This document shows, in pieces, positions 12,301-23,176 of a DNA stretch of 64,000 nt. How positions within the stretch are numbered: the stretch's first letter is position 1; each line of letters starts with the position of its first letter. The translations under genes and the position numbers were made by a program. The notes beneath the pieces were generated by a model. The model was not told the origin of the DNA. It did no database searches and worked only from the letters and a program-made list of their open reading frames with translations. This stretch comes from Anastrepha obliqua (Eukaryota > Arthropoda > Insecta > Diptera > Tephritidae), in contig NC_072895.1 in the NCBI RefSeq assembly GCF_027943255.1, positions 76,200,001 to 76,264,000 on the forward strand, given 5' to 3'.

Positions 12301-12303
12301 ATA

Positions 12304-12577
12304 AAGGGTGGTTAGATTTCAAGGGCCGATGTTGCATGTGAACCACACCTAAACGTCAACGACACCGTTGGACTTCTTTTTTTGGGTTTATTTCAAAGAA
12401 AAAGTGTACATCGATAAGCCAGCGATGATTCAAGAGCTAAAAGATGAGATAATTTGGCACATTAACGGCATAGAACCTCAATTATGCCTAAGTGTCATCG
12501 AAAATTTGGACTATCGTATAGAGGTGTGCCGCCGAGACCGCGGCGGTCATTTGGCCGATATTTTGTTCCATACGTAA
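12304..12577 (+). mobile_element. mariner-like transposase C-terminal remnant
   Basis: Starts with a terminus-like AGGGTGGTTAGATTTCAAGG. It then encodes the end of a mariner-like transposase of the family that carries a DUF4817-type N-terminus: FFLWVYFKEKVY, a helical stretch, then CRRDRGGHLADILFHT and a stop. Nearly all of the catalytic domain is deleted. The same C-terminal signature (RARGGHAKEIEFHT) occurs at 26680-26865, and a related one near 38370. Confidence 0.65.
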
Positions 12578-12639
12578 TTGAGCCATACCATCATTATCAT
12601 AATAAAGAGAAATGACAATAATTTCCTAAAAAACAGGGG

Positions 12640-15060
12640 TAATTCCCCGACTTTCACCTTTCCAAGCACGTAAAAAATTGGAGCGACTCAAGCAAAAAGT
12701 CTTTTTCCGACCTTAGCTGAATCCTCTATCACCAGGATCTTGAAGTAGATCCATCCTTACTATATCGTAACCCACTTAGAACAAATAGGAAACGGTTTAA
12801 AAACACAGTAGGGAATAGGATAGGAGGGGTTCCGATCCATCAAATCCCTCTCACAGAAAACATTAGAGTAAGGTAACAATATAGGAGGAGACATTTAGTA
12901 GGGCCTGCAAAATGTCGTGTCCAATTAAATATTGCAAAAAATCCTATTCTCCTTAGTGGAGCAATGAGCTCACAAAATTAATTAATTAAGCCAGATCAAA
13001 TTCTAATCTCAGCTAATCAATAGGTAATTGGCATTTGTACAGAGAAAGTCGGATACAATACAAGAAGGCAATTAGGGCCGCCAAGAAAGAAAGCTCGAGA
13101 AATTTCTGCTCCTCTATCGAATCTACCAGAGATTCTGCGAGGCTTAGCCGTATTTTGTCCAAAGATCATTCAATGACTTCTTGGGTGAAGAGGTCAGATG
13201 GTACTTGGACCTCTACGGCAGAATAATCTCTAGAACTTCTTTTAAATACTCTTTTTTCGTGATGTAGCGCTCATGACAGTGAAATTGGGAGAATCCGGCG
13301 GAGCCGATATAACCCACAGCATCTTGTCGATGTAATAGTTACGAAAGAGAAGGTTGCATAGGCAATCAAATCATTCTCACCTTTGAAATCTGGCCAGGCC
13401 CTGATGGGATCTTTCCTAAGATGTTACAGGACACTTTTGATAGTATTCTACCACGGCTAATGGAAATTTTCAAAGCGTGTCTAAACCTAGGTTATATTCC
13501 AAGTAGCTGGAAACTTGTTAGAGTCGGCTTCATACCAAAGGAAGGTAGAAGAGGACATGAATCAGCGAAGGACTTTAGGCAGCTTTTCTAGACATAGAAG
13601 GCGCATTTAATAACGTTAGCACTGATGTTATCCAAACGGGGTTCATAGACTTAGAGGTGGAAAATTGTATCAGCAATTGGATCATCTCTATGCTAGAACC
13701 AGGATCATCAAAGCTAACAGGGGTAATATCAACATAACTAAAAGAGTCTATAGGGATACTCGTACTCCACAGAGGGGAGTATAATCTCCACTTCTTTAGT
13801 TATGTGTGATTAGCAAAATCATAATAAAACTTAATAAAGGTGGTGTAAAAGTGGTGGCGTACATTGATGATGTATTGCTAATGGCGTTAGGACTATGTCC
13901 TAATACGATCAGTGGGATCATTCAAAGCACATTAGACGAGCTTAACTCTTGAGGCACAGGCTGTGGCCTAAGTTTAAACCCGCGTAAAACAGAACTTTGC
14001 TTTTTAGCACCAGATATAAGATACCAATCATTACCTTACCAATTATTAATGGACAAACTCTCTCACTTTCACTCAGTGCAAAGTACTTTGGGGTAATTTT
14101 GGACTTCAACTTAGCTGGAAATTAAACGTCGAAAAACGGGTAAGGAAGGCAGAAATTGCTTTAATTGCCTGTAAACGTATGCTTGGAAGAAGATGGGGTC
14201 TTCATATGATTCATATGGTTCGTTAATCTGGTGCAAAGCTTTAGGGAATATTCGAATAGATCTATATATTAAGCGGGTCGCTGGAAAGAAAAAATGTATG
14301 GTCATGCCAGTCTATTATTGCGACAAACTCAGATAACCTCGGTTAGGACTGACTCCATCCTCCCGACGATAACATTCAATAGGAATTTTGCCACTCTTTT
14401 TCTATTTAAAGAGGAATGGAATAAGGGATTCTCACTAAACAACTTCGACACTACAGTCTATACAGATGGCTCTAAAATGGATTGTGGTATTGGAGCTGCT
14501 ATATATTCTCATATATTAAAATTGAAAAATCTGTGCGTCTCCCTAATGCCTGCAGTGTCTTCCAGGCGGAAGTACTTCCAATTGGGGAAGCTTGTAGGCT
14601 ACTAATCGCAGATTTCTCTTTTAAGGGCAATATCGCTTTGCTTTCGGATAGCCAAGCTGCAATCCACGCACTGGATTAAGCTATAACAACCTCTATGGTG
14701 GTGAAAGAAAGTAGGAATAGGCTTTCCACCTTGAGTGAAAGCCATAATGATACCTTCATGTGAGTCCCGGGACAACGGAATATTGAAGGTAACGAAAAAC
14801 CAGATGAACTAGCAAGAGGGGGATCTGCCATGAATAACGCTCTTGCAGAAATGCTCTCGACTAACAGCAGTCACAACTGGATTTTGGTCTGTCGGAGAAC
14901 AAGCAGTCAAAATGGGCATCCCTCACAACACATACTTCCTCTGTGAATGGAAGAGACAGAATGTTAACCCTGGGCAAACCGCTGTTCGAGAGTCTGGCTT
15001 AGATGTCAACAACCTAATAAGGTTCTTAAACTTCACAGACTGGACATAGCCATGCCGTAA
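12640..15060 (+). pseudogene. LOA-like LINE (RT plus RNase H), decayed
   Basis: Remains of a non-LTR retrotransposon with RT followed by RNase H, the arrangement of the LOA and I clades. Visible blocks: a linker RIQYKKAIRAAKKESSRNFC (about 13050), GPDGIFPKMLQ (about 13400), RT domain A as FLDIEGAFNNV (about 13590), the catalytic box as YIDD (about 13860, where YADD is usual), then RNase H with YTDGSKMDCGIGAAIYS (about 14460) and SDSQAAIHALD (about 14645). Many stops and frameshifts separate them. FLDIEGAFNN favours LOA. Confidence 0.75.
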
Positions 15061-15630
15061 ATAACTGGTAAACAAGTTGGTAACGAGGATGTGTGGTGAG
15101 GAAAATCTCCACTGCCCACAATTTCACTATAAGCCATGAAAAGAAAATTTCGTCGCCGATACACTCTCCCGGCAAGGTATAAATGCGCTGGATCACTAGG
15201 TGGATTCACAAAGCGTAGCCGCTAACAGTTGGGAGACACTTACCAAACAATACCCATATATTCATATAGAAATGATGACATTAATAAACAAAAAAATTTT
15301 TTCTTAAAACTATACTTTTCGAATTGACGTACAAAACAGTACGAAAATTCGCCCCAAAATTCATTTTTTTTTCATTTTTGTTTAATTCATATAGAAATTA
15401 TGATATTAGTAAACAAATAAATTTTTAGTTTTTTGTATTCAGGTCACTGAGGCCGATGCTACAATTCCCGCCGATTGAGAAGCCCCGCTGTGACCTCCCT
15501 GGAAGAAGGGAGTGTACATCCGCCATTTTAAATGATTAAAAAAAAAAAAATTATATTATTGTATTTTAATGTATAAATAAACTGTATGCCAATTTTGAAA
15601 AAAATGTATTGACATATCCGAGCTAAGAGT
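15061..15630. other. LINE 3' remnant with short direct repeats
   Basis: Two related copies of a 'TTCATATAGAAAT...AAACAAA' segment lie about 127 bp apart (about 15258 and 15385). A poly-A run at 15538-15550 may mark a retrotransposon 3' end. No coding sequence is seen. Confidence 0.4.
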
Positions 15631-15639
15631 TGGGCCAAC

Positions 15640-15924
15640 CATATAGCGAACAAATTTATATCGACGAAGCAACTTCCTGGTGTCTGCAATATCAAGTTTA
15701 CCTTTCACGATAACCTTAACTCAGTCAAGGGCACAATTTACGCTCCTTGCCTTAATAACGTAAACGAAGAAGAAATCGTTGATAACCTCAAAGAACAAAA
15801 AGCAAAAGCTCCCAGCTTCTCGGCCATATCACCAAAATCACTTGCTCACTTCTACCTCATCCCCCTTCTAATTATACTCGCACTTTCTGCATTAACTGTT
15901 CTGGCCCTATCCTTCTTCGAGTAG
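15640..15924 (+). pseudogene. Jockey-like LINE ORF1 fragment
   Basis: One frame reads KFTFHDNLNSVKGTIYAP followed by CLNNVNEEEIVDNLKEQK, matching the RNA-binding C-terminal half of Jockey-type ORF1 proteins (typically ..KGVIYAP..). The frame continues into a hydrophobic tail (LIPLLIILALSALTVLALSF) before a TAG, which is not typical and may come from out-of-frame or foreign sequence. Confidence 0.55.
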
Positions 15925-16218
15925 AGTTTGCTCTAAATTTATGCAAATAAAGGAAGTCATAGTTATCAAAACTGATAATAAATGCTAACTCCGTGAAGCC
16001 ATACAGATACAGTTAGTAACAGAAGTAAGTATACACCGGACACGTTTTCAATTTTCCCCCAATCGATTCCTTCAAACAACCTAAGTTATAACAAAATTGT
16101 GTTTTATTCACATGAATGAAATACAAAAGTCATATTTAATCCAAATGACGTTAGCGTCAAACAATTCCATAAATCAGGCTCCCGTATACTTATTTATGTT
16201 ACTAACTATACATACTAT

Positions 16219-16980
16219 ATGGAAAGAGATTACGGTGTAAATCTTGCCAGTAGAACCATCAGGCAGCGGCTTTTAGAGAAAAACCTCAGAGGATGTCAAA
16301 GTTTGAAAAAACCGAAAGTTTCTCATGGTAATCGTCAAAAACGTATTGCGTTCGTCAGAAGCCACATTGATTCCCCTTTGTCTTTTTGGAATAATGTGAT
16401 TTGGAGTGACGAGTCCAAGTTCAACTTATGTGGACCTGATGGTAGAACTTATGTACGACGTCCTCCTAACAAAGAGTTGGATCCAAAATACTGTAGGAAG
16501 ACGGTGAAGTTCGGCGGGGGCAGTGTTATGATATGGGGTTGTTTTACGAAACATGGAGTTGGGCCTATTGTCCGAATAAAAGATAAACTCGATGGCCTCG
16601 CATACCGGAACTTACTCTCAGACCATCTCGTACCATATCTGGAGAACCTGCCGCTATCGGTTTACTCAAAAGCCATCTTCCAGCAAGATAACGCACCATG
16701 CCACAAAGCCAGAATAGTAAACCAATGGATTGAAGATCAGGCGATAATAGTCTTGGATTGGCCTGCCCAGAGCCCGGATTTAAATCCAATTGAAAATTTA
16801 TGGGCGGTTATTAAGAGAAAGGTTATGGCACTGAAGCCAACGAATTTGGAACAACTATGGCTTCTGGTAGAGCAGGAATGGACGAAAATACCGAAGGACG
16901 TGTGCGAAAATCTAGTATCCTCAATGCCAAGAAGATGCGCCGCTGTGGTTTCACAAAAAGGATATCCTACCAAATATTAA
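16219..16980 (+). CDS. Tc1-like transposase, DD34E core intact
   Basis: A 253-residue frame of a Tc1/mariner-superfamily transposase. The catalytic residues are present: D64 in WSDESKF, D157 in FQQDNAPCH and E192 in PDLNPIENLW, with 34 residues between the last two. GGGSVMIWGCF at 99-109 is the usual core signature. Family members are about 340 residues; the first ~90, carrying the paired helix-turn-helix DNA-binding domain, are missing, and the 5' flank gives no in-frame match to them. The right end GTGTGCCACCCCTGTA (about 17289) looks like a terminal inverted repeat, but no left partner is evident. It sits between two parts of a Jockey-like LINE (15640 and 17340), as if inserted into it. 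Probably immobile, but notably free of stops. Confidence 0.85.
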   Translation: MERDYGVNLASRTIRQRLLEKNLRGCQSLKKPKVSHGNRQKRIAFVRSHIDSPLSFWNNVIWSDESKFNLCGPDGRTYVRRPPNKELDPKYCRKTVKFGGGSVMIWGCFTKHGVGPIVRIKDKLDGLAYRNLLSDHLVPYLENLPLSVYSKAIFQQDNAPCHKARIVNQWIEDQAIIVLDWPAQSPDLNPIENLWAVIKRKVMALKPTNLEQLWLLVEQEWTKIPKDVCENLVSSMPRRCAAVVSQKGYPTKY

Positions 16981-17339
16981 GTAAGTATGAAGATTGTATT
17001 ATCATAAATTTCTAAAATTCTTATCATTAATTATTTTTTTATCTCTTTTTTTTCAGGATTTTTGAAAAAGACAAGCAGCTATTTTTTTGATTTTATTTCC
17101 CTCGACCACATTTTGAAGTATAGTTTAAAATATGTATTGAATTCTGCGCATTTTTGTTTTTTAAAATAATGTTGAACTATTATTAAATAAATGTTTTAAG
17201 TTTCATCCAGATTGCTTTATGTTTACTATAAATATTGACGCTATTTTGTACTTCTAAAAACGCACATGGCATAGTGTGCTAATTAGTGTGCCACCCCTGT
17301 ATATAAAAAAATTCCAATGAAATGAAAAACTCAGTTTCA
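16981..17339. other. 3' part of the Tc1 element
   Basis: AT-rich sequence after the transposase stop. A GTAAGT directly follows the stop and a pyrimidine tract plus CAG follows about 75 bp later, a possible but untested intron in the 3' untranslated region. A TIR-like end lies at about 17272-17302. Confidence 0.4.
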
Positions 17340-18330
17340 TTTGCTGAAAAAACAAAGGAACTAACAAAACAAAAACCAAAACACCAACAAAATAACGCTA
17401 CTTCCCTACACACTGTGAATAAAAGTAACAATAAAGTACACCACCAAATCATTAACAATGGCTAGCTATGTGCGAGAGTAATACTAATAGCAACAACAAT
17501 AATGCAATCTCAGTCGATAACTCATCTCACTCACCTCATTTAATCCACCCAAACGACTTAATTTTTAATCCACCACACTCTTCCAACTCATCTTCTTTAA
17601 CAACTCTAACTGATAATTCACCCAATTTAACGAACCCAGCTGATAACTCATCCACCTTCACTAACTCATTTAATTCAACTAACACACCACAACTCTCAGT
17701 GGAACAATTTACCTCCCACCTTCAATTCATCCCACCAGATTACGTTCCACAGATCACTTGCATTAGCTCAACAGACACTAACAAATCAACCATGGAAATA
17801 TTACAATGGAACATTAAAGGCCTTTTTAATAATTATATCCACTTAAACATATTAATCAAAGAACACAACCCTGACATAATAGCTCTTCAAGAAATATACG
17901 TCTCTGCAAGCCAGTCTTTATATTCGCCAAACAAATACTTAGGTTACATCCATATATAATACATACAAATAATATACTCAATAACCTTTCACGCAAATAA
18001 TTTTTTTAGGAGACTTCAATGTATGGAGCCCATTTTGGGGATCAAAATCCACAAACAAACGAGGAGAGTTATTGGAAGATGTTATTCTAACCAGTAACCT
18101 TGTTGTTTTAAACGATTGCTCCCAACTCATTTTTCAACACATACAACTTTTACCTGACATAACCATTTCCTCTGTTTCCATTGCTCCAAAAATCATTGCT
18201 CAAAAACAGCGACCACTTTCCTATTGTTATTTCCCTTTCCAACACAACACCTATCTTGTAAAACCTTCAACGAAATTTCTTGTACATAAAGCCGGTTGGG
18301 AAATTTGTTTCTCTGTTTCGCTAGAACTTT
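17340..18330 (+). pseudogene. Jockey-like LINE ORF1 end and endonuclease
   Basis: A Ser/Asn/Pro/Thr-rich frame (17468-17780) leads into MEILQWNIKGLFNN...NPDIIALQE, the start of an APE-type endonuclease domain of a Jockey-like ORF2. After a gap (about 17960-18005) comes GDFNVWSPFWGSKSTNKRGE, its central catalytic block, and a degraded remainder to about 18330. The reverse transcriptase is absent. With the ORF1 piece at 15640 this may be one LINE split by the Tc1 element. Confidence 0.75.
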
Positions 18331-18809
18331 GAACTAATCAACTTTCGATTCTTAGAAGAAACAAGCGCTGTACAGTGTACAGTGTACACACACACAATGT
18401 AAAACCGAATCCCGCAGTTGCCAGTGCTTTAGCTATTAAGTAAAATAATTATAATAAATAATAAATTATTATAATAATAATCAATTATAAATAATTATAA
18501 TTATAATCTATATATATAAAAATGAAATGATGTTCGTTTGTACGCATTTTTTGGGCCGATACGAGGCCAATTTTATTCGTTCTTTTTTCATATTATGGGG
18601 ATCCACTAGTGGAAGGTTTTTAGCAAAAAAAAATTTCTTTTAAATATTTTCTTCATATAAAAAAAAGAAAAAATCTAAATATTGTACAAAACAAAACTTG
18701 CTCGATTCTTAGTTTAAAGTAAGTTTCGAATCGACATTCATTTTATGTGTACAACTTTTTTTGAATTTTTCGTTATTGTATACAGAAATTTCAAATGATT
18801 CCAATGAAT

Positions 18810-19219
18810 TTTTTTTTTTTTTTTTTATTTCTTCCATAAAATATTACACCTGTCGTTAGACAATAAGTAATTTGATTTACAAAAAGATGGAATGAGAGTG
18901 ATATTGAAGGGCCAATGCCCCCAAGCTCATTTAGAAGAAATATATACATATTATTTAAAAACAAGTGGTTAACAAACAATGACATATACGATTAGTTGAC
19001 AATTGATTACAAGGATTTTGCAAGATCTGTTGGTGTTTGACGGTTAAGCCGACTTTGGGTAGATTTTTCTTTATTTGGTAGTCTTCTCATCATAGGATTT
19101 GTATGCGTTAATAGTCTATTTATGTGTCTTCTGCTAGCGCTTTGTATTGTTTCATCAACAGTATCGATGTCAAGGTCGCGATGAATATCTGCGTTAGGTA
19201 TGTACCAAGGTGCATTAGT
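18810..19219 (-). pseudogene. Jockey-like LINE 3' end with poly-A tail
   Basis: On the minus strand, RTLTNAPWYIPNADIHRDL followed by THTNPMMRRL is the standard C-terminus of a Jockey-type ORF2. A noncoding stretch and a poly-A tail (poly-T on the plus strand at about 18810-18828) follow. It is 5'-truncated to about 400 bp, the usual outcome of incomplete target-primed reverse transcription. It lies inside the Helentron; no clear target duplication was seen. Confidence 0.8.
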
Positions 19220-19229
19220 TAAGGTCCTA

Positions 19230-19681
19230 AGTATTTATGAAAATAATGTTTCAATTCAATTGAGCAATGCTTTCTTTGACCAATTCTATATGGGAATGAA
19301 TGCGTTTGCAAACGATGTTTTCGGCTATGAACAAATGTTGGAATCGAATGAAAAAGGAAAGAAACGCGAAATGATAAAAAAATTCTTGGAAAATTTAAAA
19401 TGAATGGTGCTTCATTGGAAAAATTCAAAGGTAATAAGAACATACACAAGATAAAGTTAGAATTCGAATTTTTAGATTTATTTTGTTTATTTCTCATTTT
19501 TTCAGAAGTACACCACACAACAACTCATTCCAACTCTGATTTTGAAATCCTGTTGGAATTGGTGATCGATAATTTTGTCACTATAATGGTCAATGGAAAT
19601 TTGCGTGTATCAGACCCTGCATATTATTTACCATATCAACTTTTCATGGAACATATGGACCAAATGAACACAAAAAAATAA
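19230..19681 (+). CDS. Unknown short ORF with a possible intron
   Basis: Two coding-looking pieces follow the LINE end. The first (to 19402) contains FFDQFYMGMNAFANDVFGYE and a Lys-rich C-terminus. The second starts at ATG 19400 (MNGASLEKFK) and could splice at AAAG|GTAATAAG (about 19431) to TTTTTTCAG|AAGTACACC (about 19506), giving an acidic C-terminus that ends LPYQLFMEHMDQMNTKK at 19681. The apparent intron is about 75 bp. I do not recognise the protein. It may be a Helentron accessory gene or captured host exons. Low confidence that it is a real gene. Confidence 0.3.
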
Positions 19682-19914
19682 TTTATTTTTGTTTTGATTT
19701 TTTGGAACATTTTGGTTTTCAGTTAATACAATAAAAACAATACTGTTTTTTCGTGAACACAAAATTCTAAATTTATTACGTTGTTTGTCTAGAATTTTTT
19801 TAGAAAAAAAGTAAATTTTTTGGTTTTGAGGAAATTTGTACAACAATAACTATTTGTGAAAGCGTAGATATTTGTAAGTATTTGACTATAATCCTAAAAG
19901 TTAATGGAATACCA

Positions 19915-20500
19915 CTATGACACATAGAAAACATTTTTTCAAAGGGGTGTTTTTCGAAAATTATAAAAAAAATTGTTTTGAAAAATTTTGAAGAAATAGA
20001 GTAAAATAAAAAAATTCCGAAAGCATGAAATTTTTTCAAAACCAAATTTTCCTCAAAAAGATAAAAGAAATTTCTTCGAAGAGGTGTTTTTCTAAAATTA
20101 CAAAAAAAATAATTTCAAAAATTTTAAACAAATAAAATAAAATAAAACTTTTTCAAGGGTATGAAATTTTTTCAAAACAAAATTTTCTGAAAACCAAACA
20201 AAATTAAAAAAAAAAAATGGTGTTTTCAAAGCATTTCATATTCCACTATTAATAGAGAATACATTTTTTCGAGGGGGTGTTTTTCAAAGCGGAAAAAAAT
20301 CTTTTTTAACAAATCAATTTAAACTTTTACAAAAGTATGAAATTTTTTCAAGAACAAAATTTTCTCAAAAACGTTAAATTAAAAAAAAATAGTTTTTTCA
20401 AAATATTTAATTTTCAGCAATTAACTGAGAAGAAATTTGTTAGAGCGAAGTGTTTTTCAAAACTTCAAAAAACACTTTTTAACCAAAAAAAATAAACTTT
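19915..20500. repeat. Degenerate tandem repeats
   Basis: A unit of roughly 130-195 bp recurs about four times, each copy with a GTGTTTTTC block (about 19948, 20081, 20277, 20450) and most with GAAATTTTTTCAA (about 20028, 20163, 20339). The strand is strongly A-rich. It lies inside the Helentron, where internal minisatellites are common. Period and copy number are estimates by eye. Confidence 0.6.
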
Positions 20501-20516
20501 TTTTCAAAAACAACAG

Positions 20517-21240
20517 GAATGATAACATTGCCTAACAATTTCTGCACTTTTGCACAGTCTAAAGAGGCATTGATACAGAGTGTATTTCCAAACATAGTTC
20601 AACATTACAAAAACCATGATTGACTCAGCGAAAGAGCAATTTTAGCTGGGAAAAATAAGGACGTCAATGATATAAATTCAGCTATTTTAGATCAAATACC
20701 TGGTGACATAGTTGCGTATAAGTCAATGGACACTATTACTGATCAAGATGAAGTCGTAAATTATCCAACTGAATTCTTAAACTCACTCGATTTGCCAGGC
20801 TTACCACCTCATAATTTACGATTAAAAATTGGAGCACCGATTATTATGCTGCGCAATAGTAATGTGCCCCGACTTTGCAACGGTACCAGACTCGCTGTGA
20901 AGAAGCTAATGGGTAACGTTATCGAAGCAACAATTTTGAAAGGGAAGTACAAAGGAGAAGACATTTTGATACCCTGAATTCCACTGATTCCGGCGGATTT
21001 ACCATTCGATTTCAAACGTTTGCAGTTCCCTATTCGCCTTGCCTTCGCTATGAGAATTAATAAGGCGCAAGGACAGTCTCTACAAATGTGCGGTATTAAT
21101 TTAGAATACCCAATTTTTTCTCATTGACAATTGTATGTAGCTTGCTCACGAGTTGGCAAACCATCGTCATTATTCACGCGAAAGATGAAAAACCCAAAAA
21201 CGTTGTCTACCAAAAAGTGTTACAATAAAGTTCGAATGAA
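20517..21240 (+). pseudogene. Helitron helicase (Pif1-like) C-terminus
   Basis: One frame carries three internal stops (after NHD, ILIP and FSH). It reads MITLPNNFCTFAQS, PGLPPHNLRLKIGAPIIMLRN, CNGTRLAV, then AFAMRINKAQGQSLQ (helicase motif V) and QLYVACSRVGKPSSLF (motif VI). These are the final motifs of the Pif1-type helicase of Helitron Rep-Hel proteins, which would unwind DNA during rolling-circle transposition. All upstream motifs (Walker A, Rep) are absent. Confidence 0.88.
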
Positions 21241-21337
21241 ATTGTATCAAAGAATTTGCTTTGTTTCGTATTAATTTTATTCTCTTTCAGCAAATCATTG
21301 AATTTATCGTCTAGCGAAGCGGGCGAGGGTACGCTAG

Positions 21338-21649
21338 TAAAAAATTAAATAATTCAAAAATAAAATTAAATAGTTTTGTAAAGCAGAAAGAGTCTATCGA
21401 ATTAATACTTAACCTTTGCCAAACAGCAAACAAATCGTTGTAAAATAAAAGAAAATATAAAAACGCTATGAACCGTCATCTGCACCTGTAGAACGGTTGT
21501 TTTCATTCGCTGGGAAGGCAATAACTCAGCGATGCAAATTTTGAAATGCTTGTTTTAAAAACAGCTAATAGCAAATAATAAATATAAAGTACATGTTTCT
21601 AAAAAGGAACCTAGTCGCATTTGCTTAAATAATTCATTGAATCTAGTAT
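21338..21649. other. AT-rich spacer, no gene seen
   Basis: Between the Helentron 3' end and the next LINE. No motif with support. Confidence 0.5.
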
Positions 21650-22745
21650 TTTTTTTTTCTTGGCGATGAGGTTGGGTTAAAAATGCCTTCGCACGATATA
21701 GAAACCATCGTTACTACGTGTGTGGTGATTCCACTACAAACATCCCTCCTCTTCTCTTGGATTTTTTCGTCAGTCCCAGAACTGCTTCCGCATTGCTTCG
21801 AAGTAGAGGTCCAAGACGGCGTCCTAAGAAGGAAACTTACTTACTCACCCTGCGTCTAAGGTCGTTTGTTTGGAAAGACATATGCTTACTGCTCTTCAGC
21901 GGTATCATTCAAGTTCCATTTCACACCTTGTTTTCGGATACACATTTCCCATTCGCCACAATTACTTGCAAAAGGACCCATGTCCAGACAAAAACTGTGT
22001 GAGGTAATAGTTAACCTCACCGTGCTCTATTTCTATCCACTTTTTTAAATCGAGTATTCGTCTCGCTGTCCATCTACCGTACTGCTCAGAGTTCCATCTT
22101 GTTTGCCAGAGTGTGAACGTTTGAATTCTAATGTCGCAGAAGCTTGGTCCTAGAAATTCTGAAATTTTTGCATGCCTTCTCCGCCCAGTAAGTTAATCTT
22201 ACGCCTAATTTTACTTCTAGGTATTTGACCACGCTTTTTGTCGATAAATGGGCACTGAGTACTTCCATATCTACTCTCAATGGGATACGTCTGTTGGATT
22301 GCTCCAAAGGTAGATCTGTCAGTTCTAAAACCATGCTGCCTCTCAAACAGACCACCATTACTCTACTGCTTCGCTAAATCTACGCTTTTTCAAAAGTTTT
22401 TGAAATAGTTTTCCTTCGATATCTAGCATACATATACATCTATAAGCGGACACCAATGTTGGGTCTTCCTTTCCCTTACTAATTAGTACTAATTTTTGTT
22501 TTTTCCTTATTTCTCCATATCGCTTCTTTTAGACAGGCGTTGTAGATGTTGAGGAGCAAAAGGGGACGTTCGATTGCCAACACTCTCAGTATTTCCGCAA
22601 CTATGCCATCAGGTTCTGGCGCTTTATTACATTTCATTGCTTCTGTGAATGGGCCAGAATAAGTTGCTGCATATTCGAGTTCTTCTCTCTCAACACAGAG
22701 TGTTGCTAAGAGTGTGTCGACAATTTTGTGGTAGTGGGTAACCAA
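21650..22745 (-). pseudogene. R1/Jockey-superfamily LINE RT, decayed
   Basis: Minus-strand blocks in order: KCNKAPEPDGIVAEILRVLA and LLLLNIYNACLKEAIW (N-terminal RT, about 22650-22520), a middle section with VVKYLEVKLGVRL (about 22230), and a C-terminal YYLTQFLSGHGSFCKYLWR (about 22010-21950) that precedes the zinc knuckle in R1-type LINEs. The fingers and palm between the first two blocks are deleted. The family call is by motif style. Confidence 0.65.
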
Positions 22746-22863
22746 CAGTAAATATTTTCAATAAAGAATAAATACTCCAAATCAAATTATATTTTGAGTA
22801 AATATTTTTACTGAGATTTTTTTCTAGTAATAAGTAAAAAAATATTTTTACTGCAATTTTTTG

Positions 22864-23176
22864 ACAACCTTTATATATATATATATAACTGGCGGGTACA
22901 CCCATTTTGGGTGTTTGGCCGAGCTCCTCCTCTTCTTTGTGGCGTGCGTCTTAATGTTGTTCCACAAATGAAGGGACCTATAGTTTCAAGCCGACTCCGA
23001 ACGGCAGATATTTTTATGAAATACACTCGGAGGTTTGCCATTGCCTGCCGAGCGGCGACCGCAATTAGAAAAAGCTTTTTCTTAATTTGGTATTTCACTG
23101 AGATTCGAACCTGCGTTCTCTCTGTGAATCCCGAATAGTAGTCACGCACCAACCCATTCGACTACGGCGGCCGCCA
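22864..23176 (-). mobile_element. tRNA-derived SINE, copy 1
   Basis: Read on the minus strand, the 5' end carries a tRNA-like box A (TAGTCGAATGGGTTGG, 23164-23149) and box B (GGTTCGAATCTC, about 23112-23100) spaced as in tRNAs with a long variable arm (tRNA-Ser/Leu type). A body follows with CGGAGTCGGCTTGAAACTA and GGAGGAGGAGCTCGGCCAAA-like blocks, then a (TA)n tail at 22872-22887. The boxes would form an internal RNA polymerase III promoter. It matches the copies at 27754, 37214 and 62506. Confidence 0.82.

Larger units (their letters stand above)
18507..21337 (+). mobile_element. Helentron (Helitron-type rolling-circle transposon)
   Basis: The left edge reads A|TCTATATATATAAAAATGAA, the usual 5' TC start of insect Helentrons. 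The right edge is a 6-bp stem (CTAGCG...CGCTAG) around a GC-rich loop and ends CTAG|T at 21337. That fits the TC...CTRR, A^T insertion rule with no target duplication. A Helitron helicase C-terminus lies directly before the 3' end. The Rep (HUH) part was not found. The left half is occupied by a LINE 3' end (18810-19219) and by an unexplained intron-bearing ORF. Confidence 0.82.
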
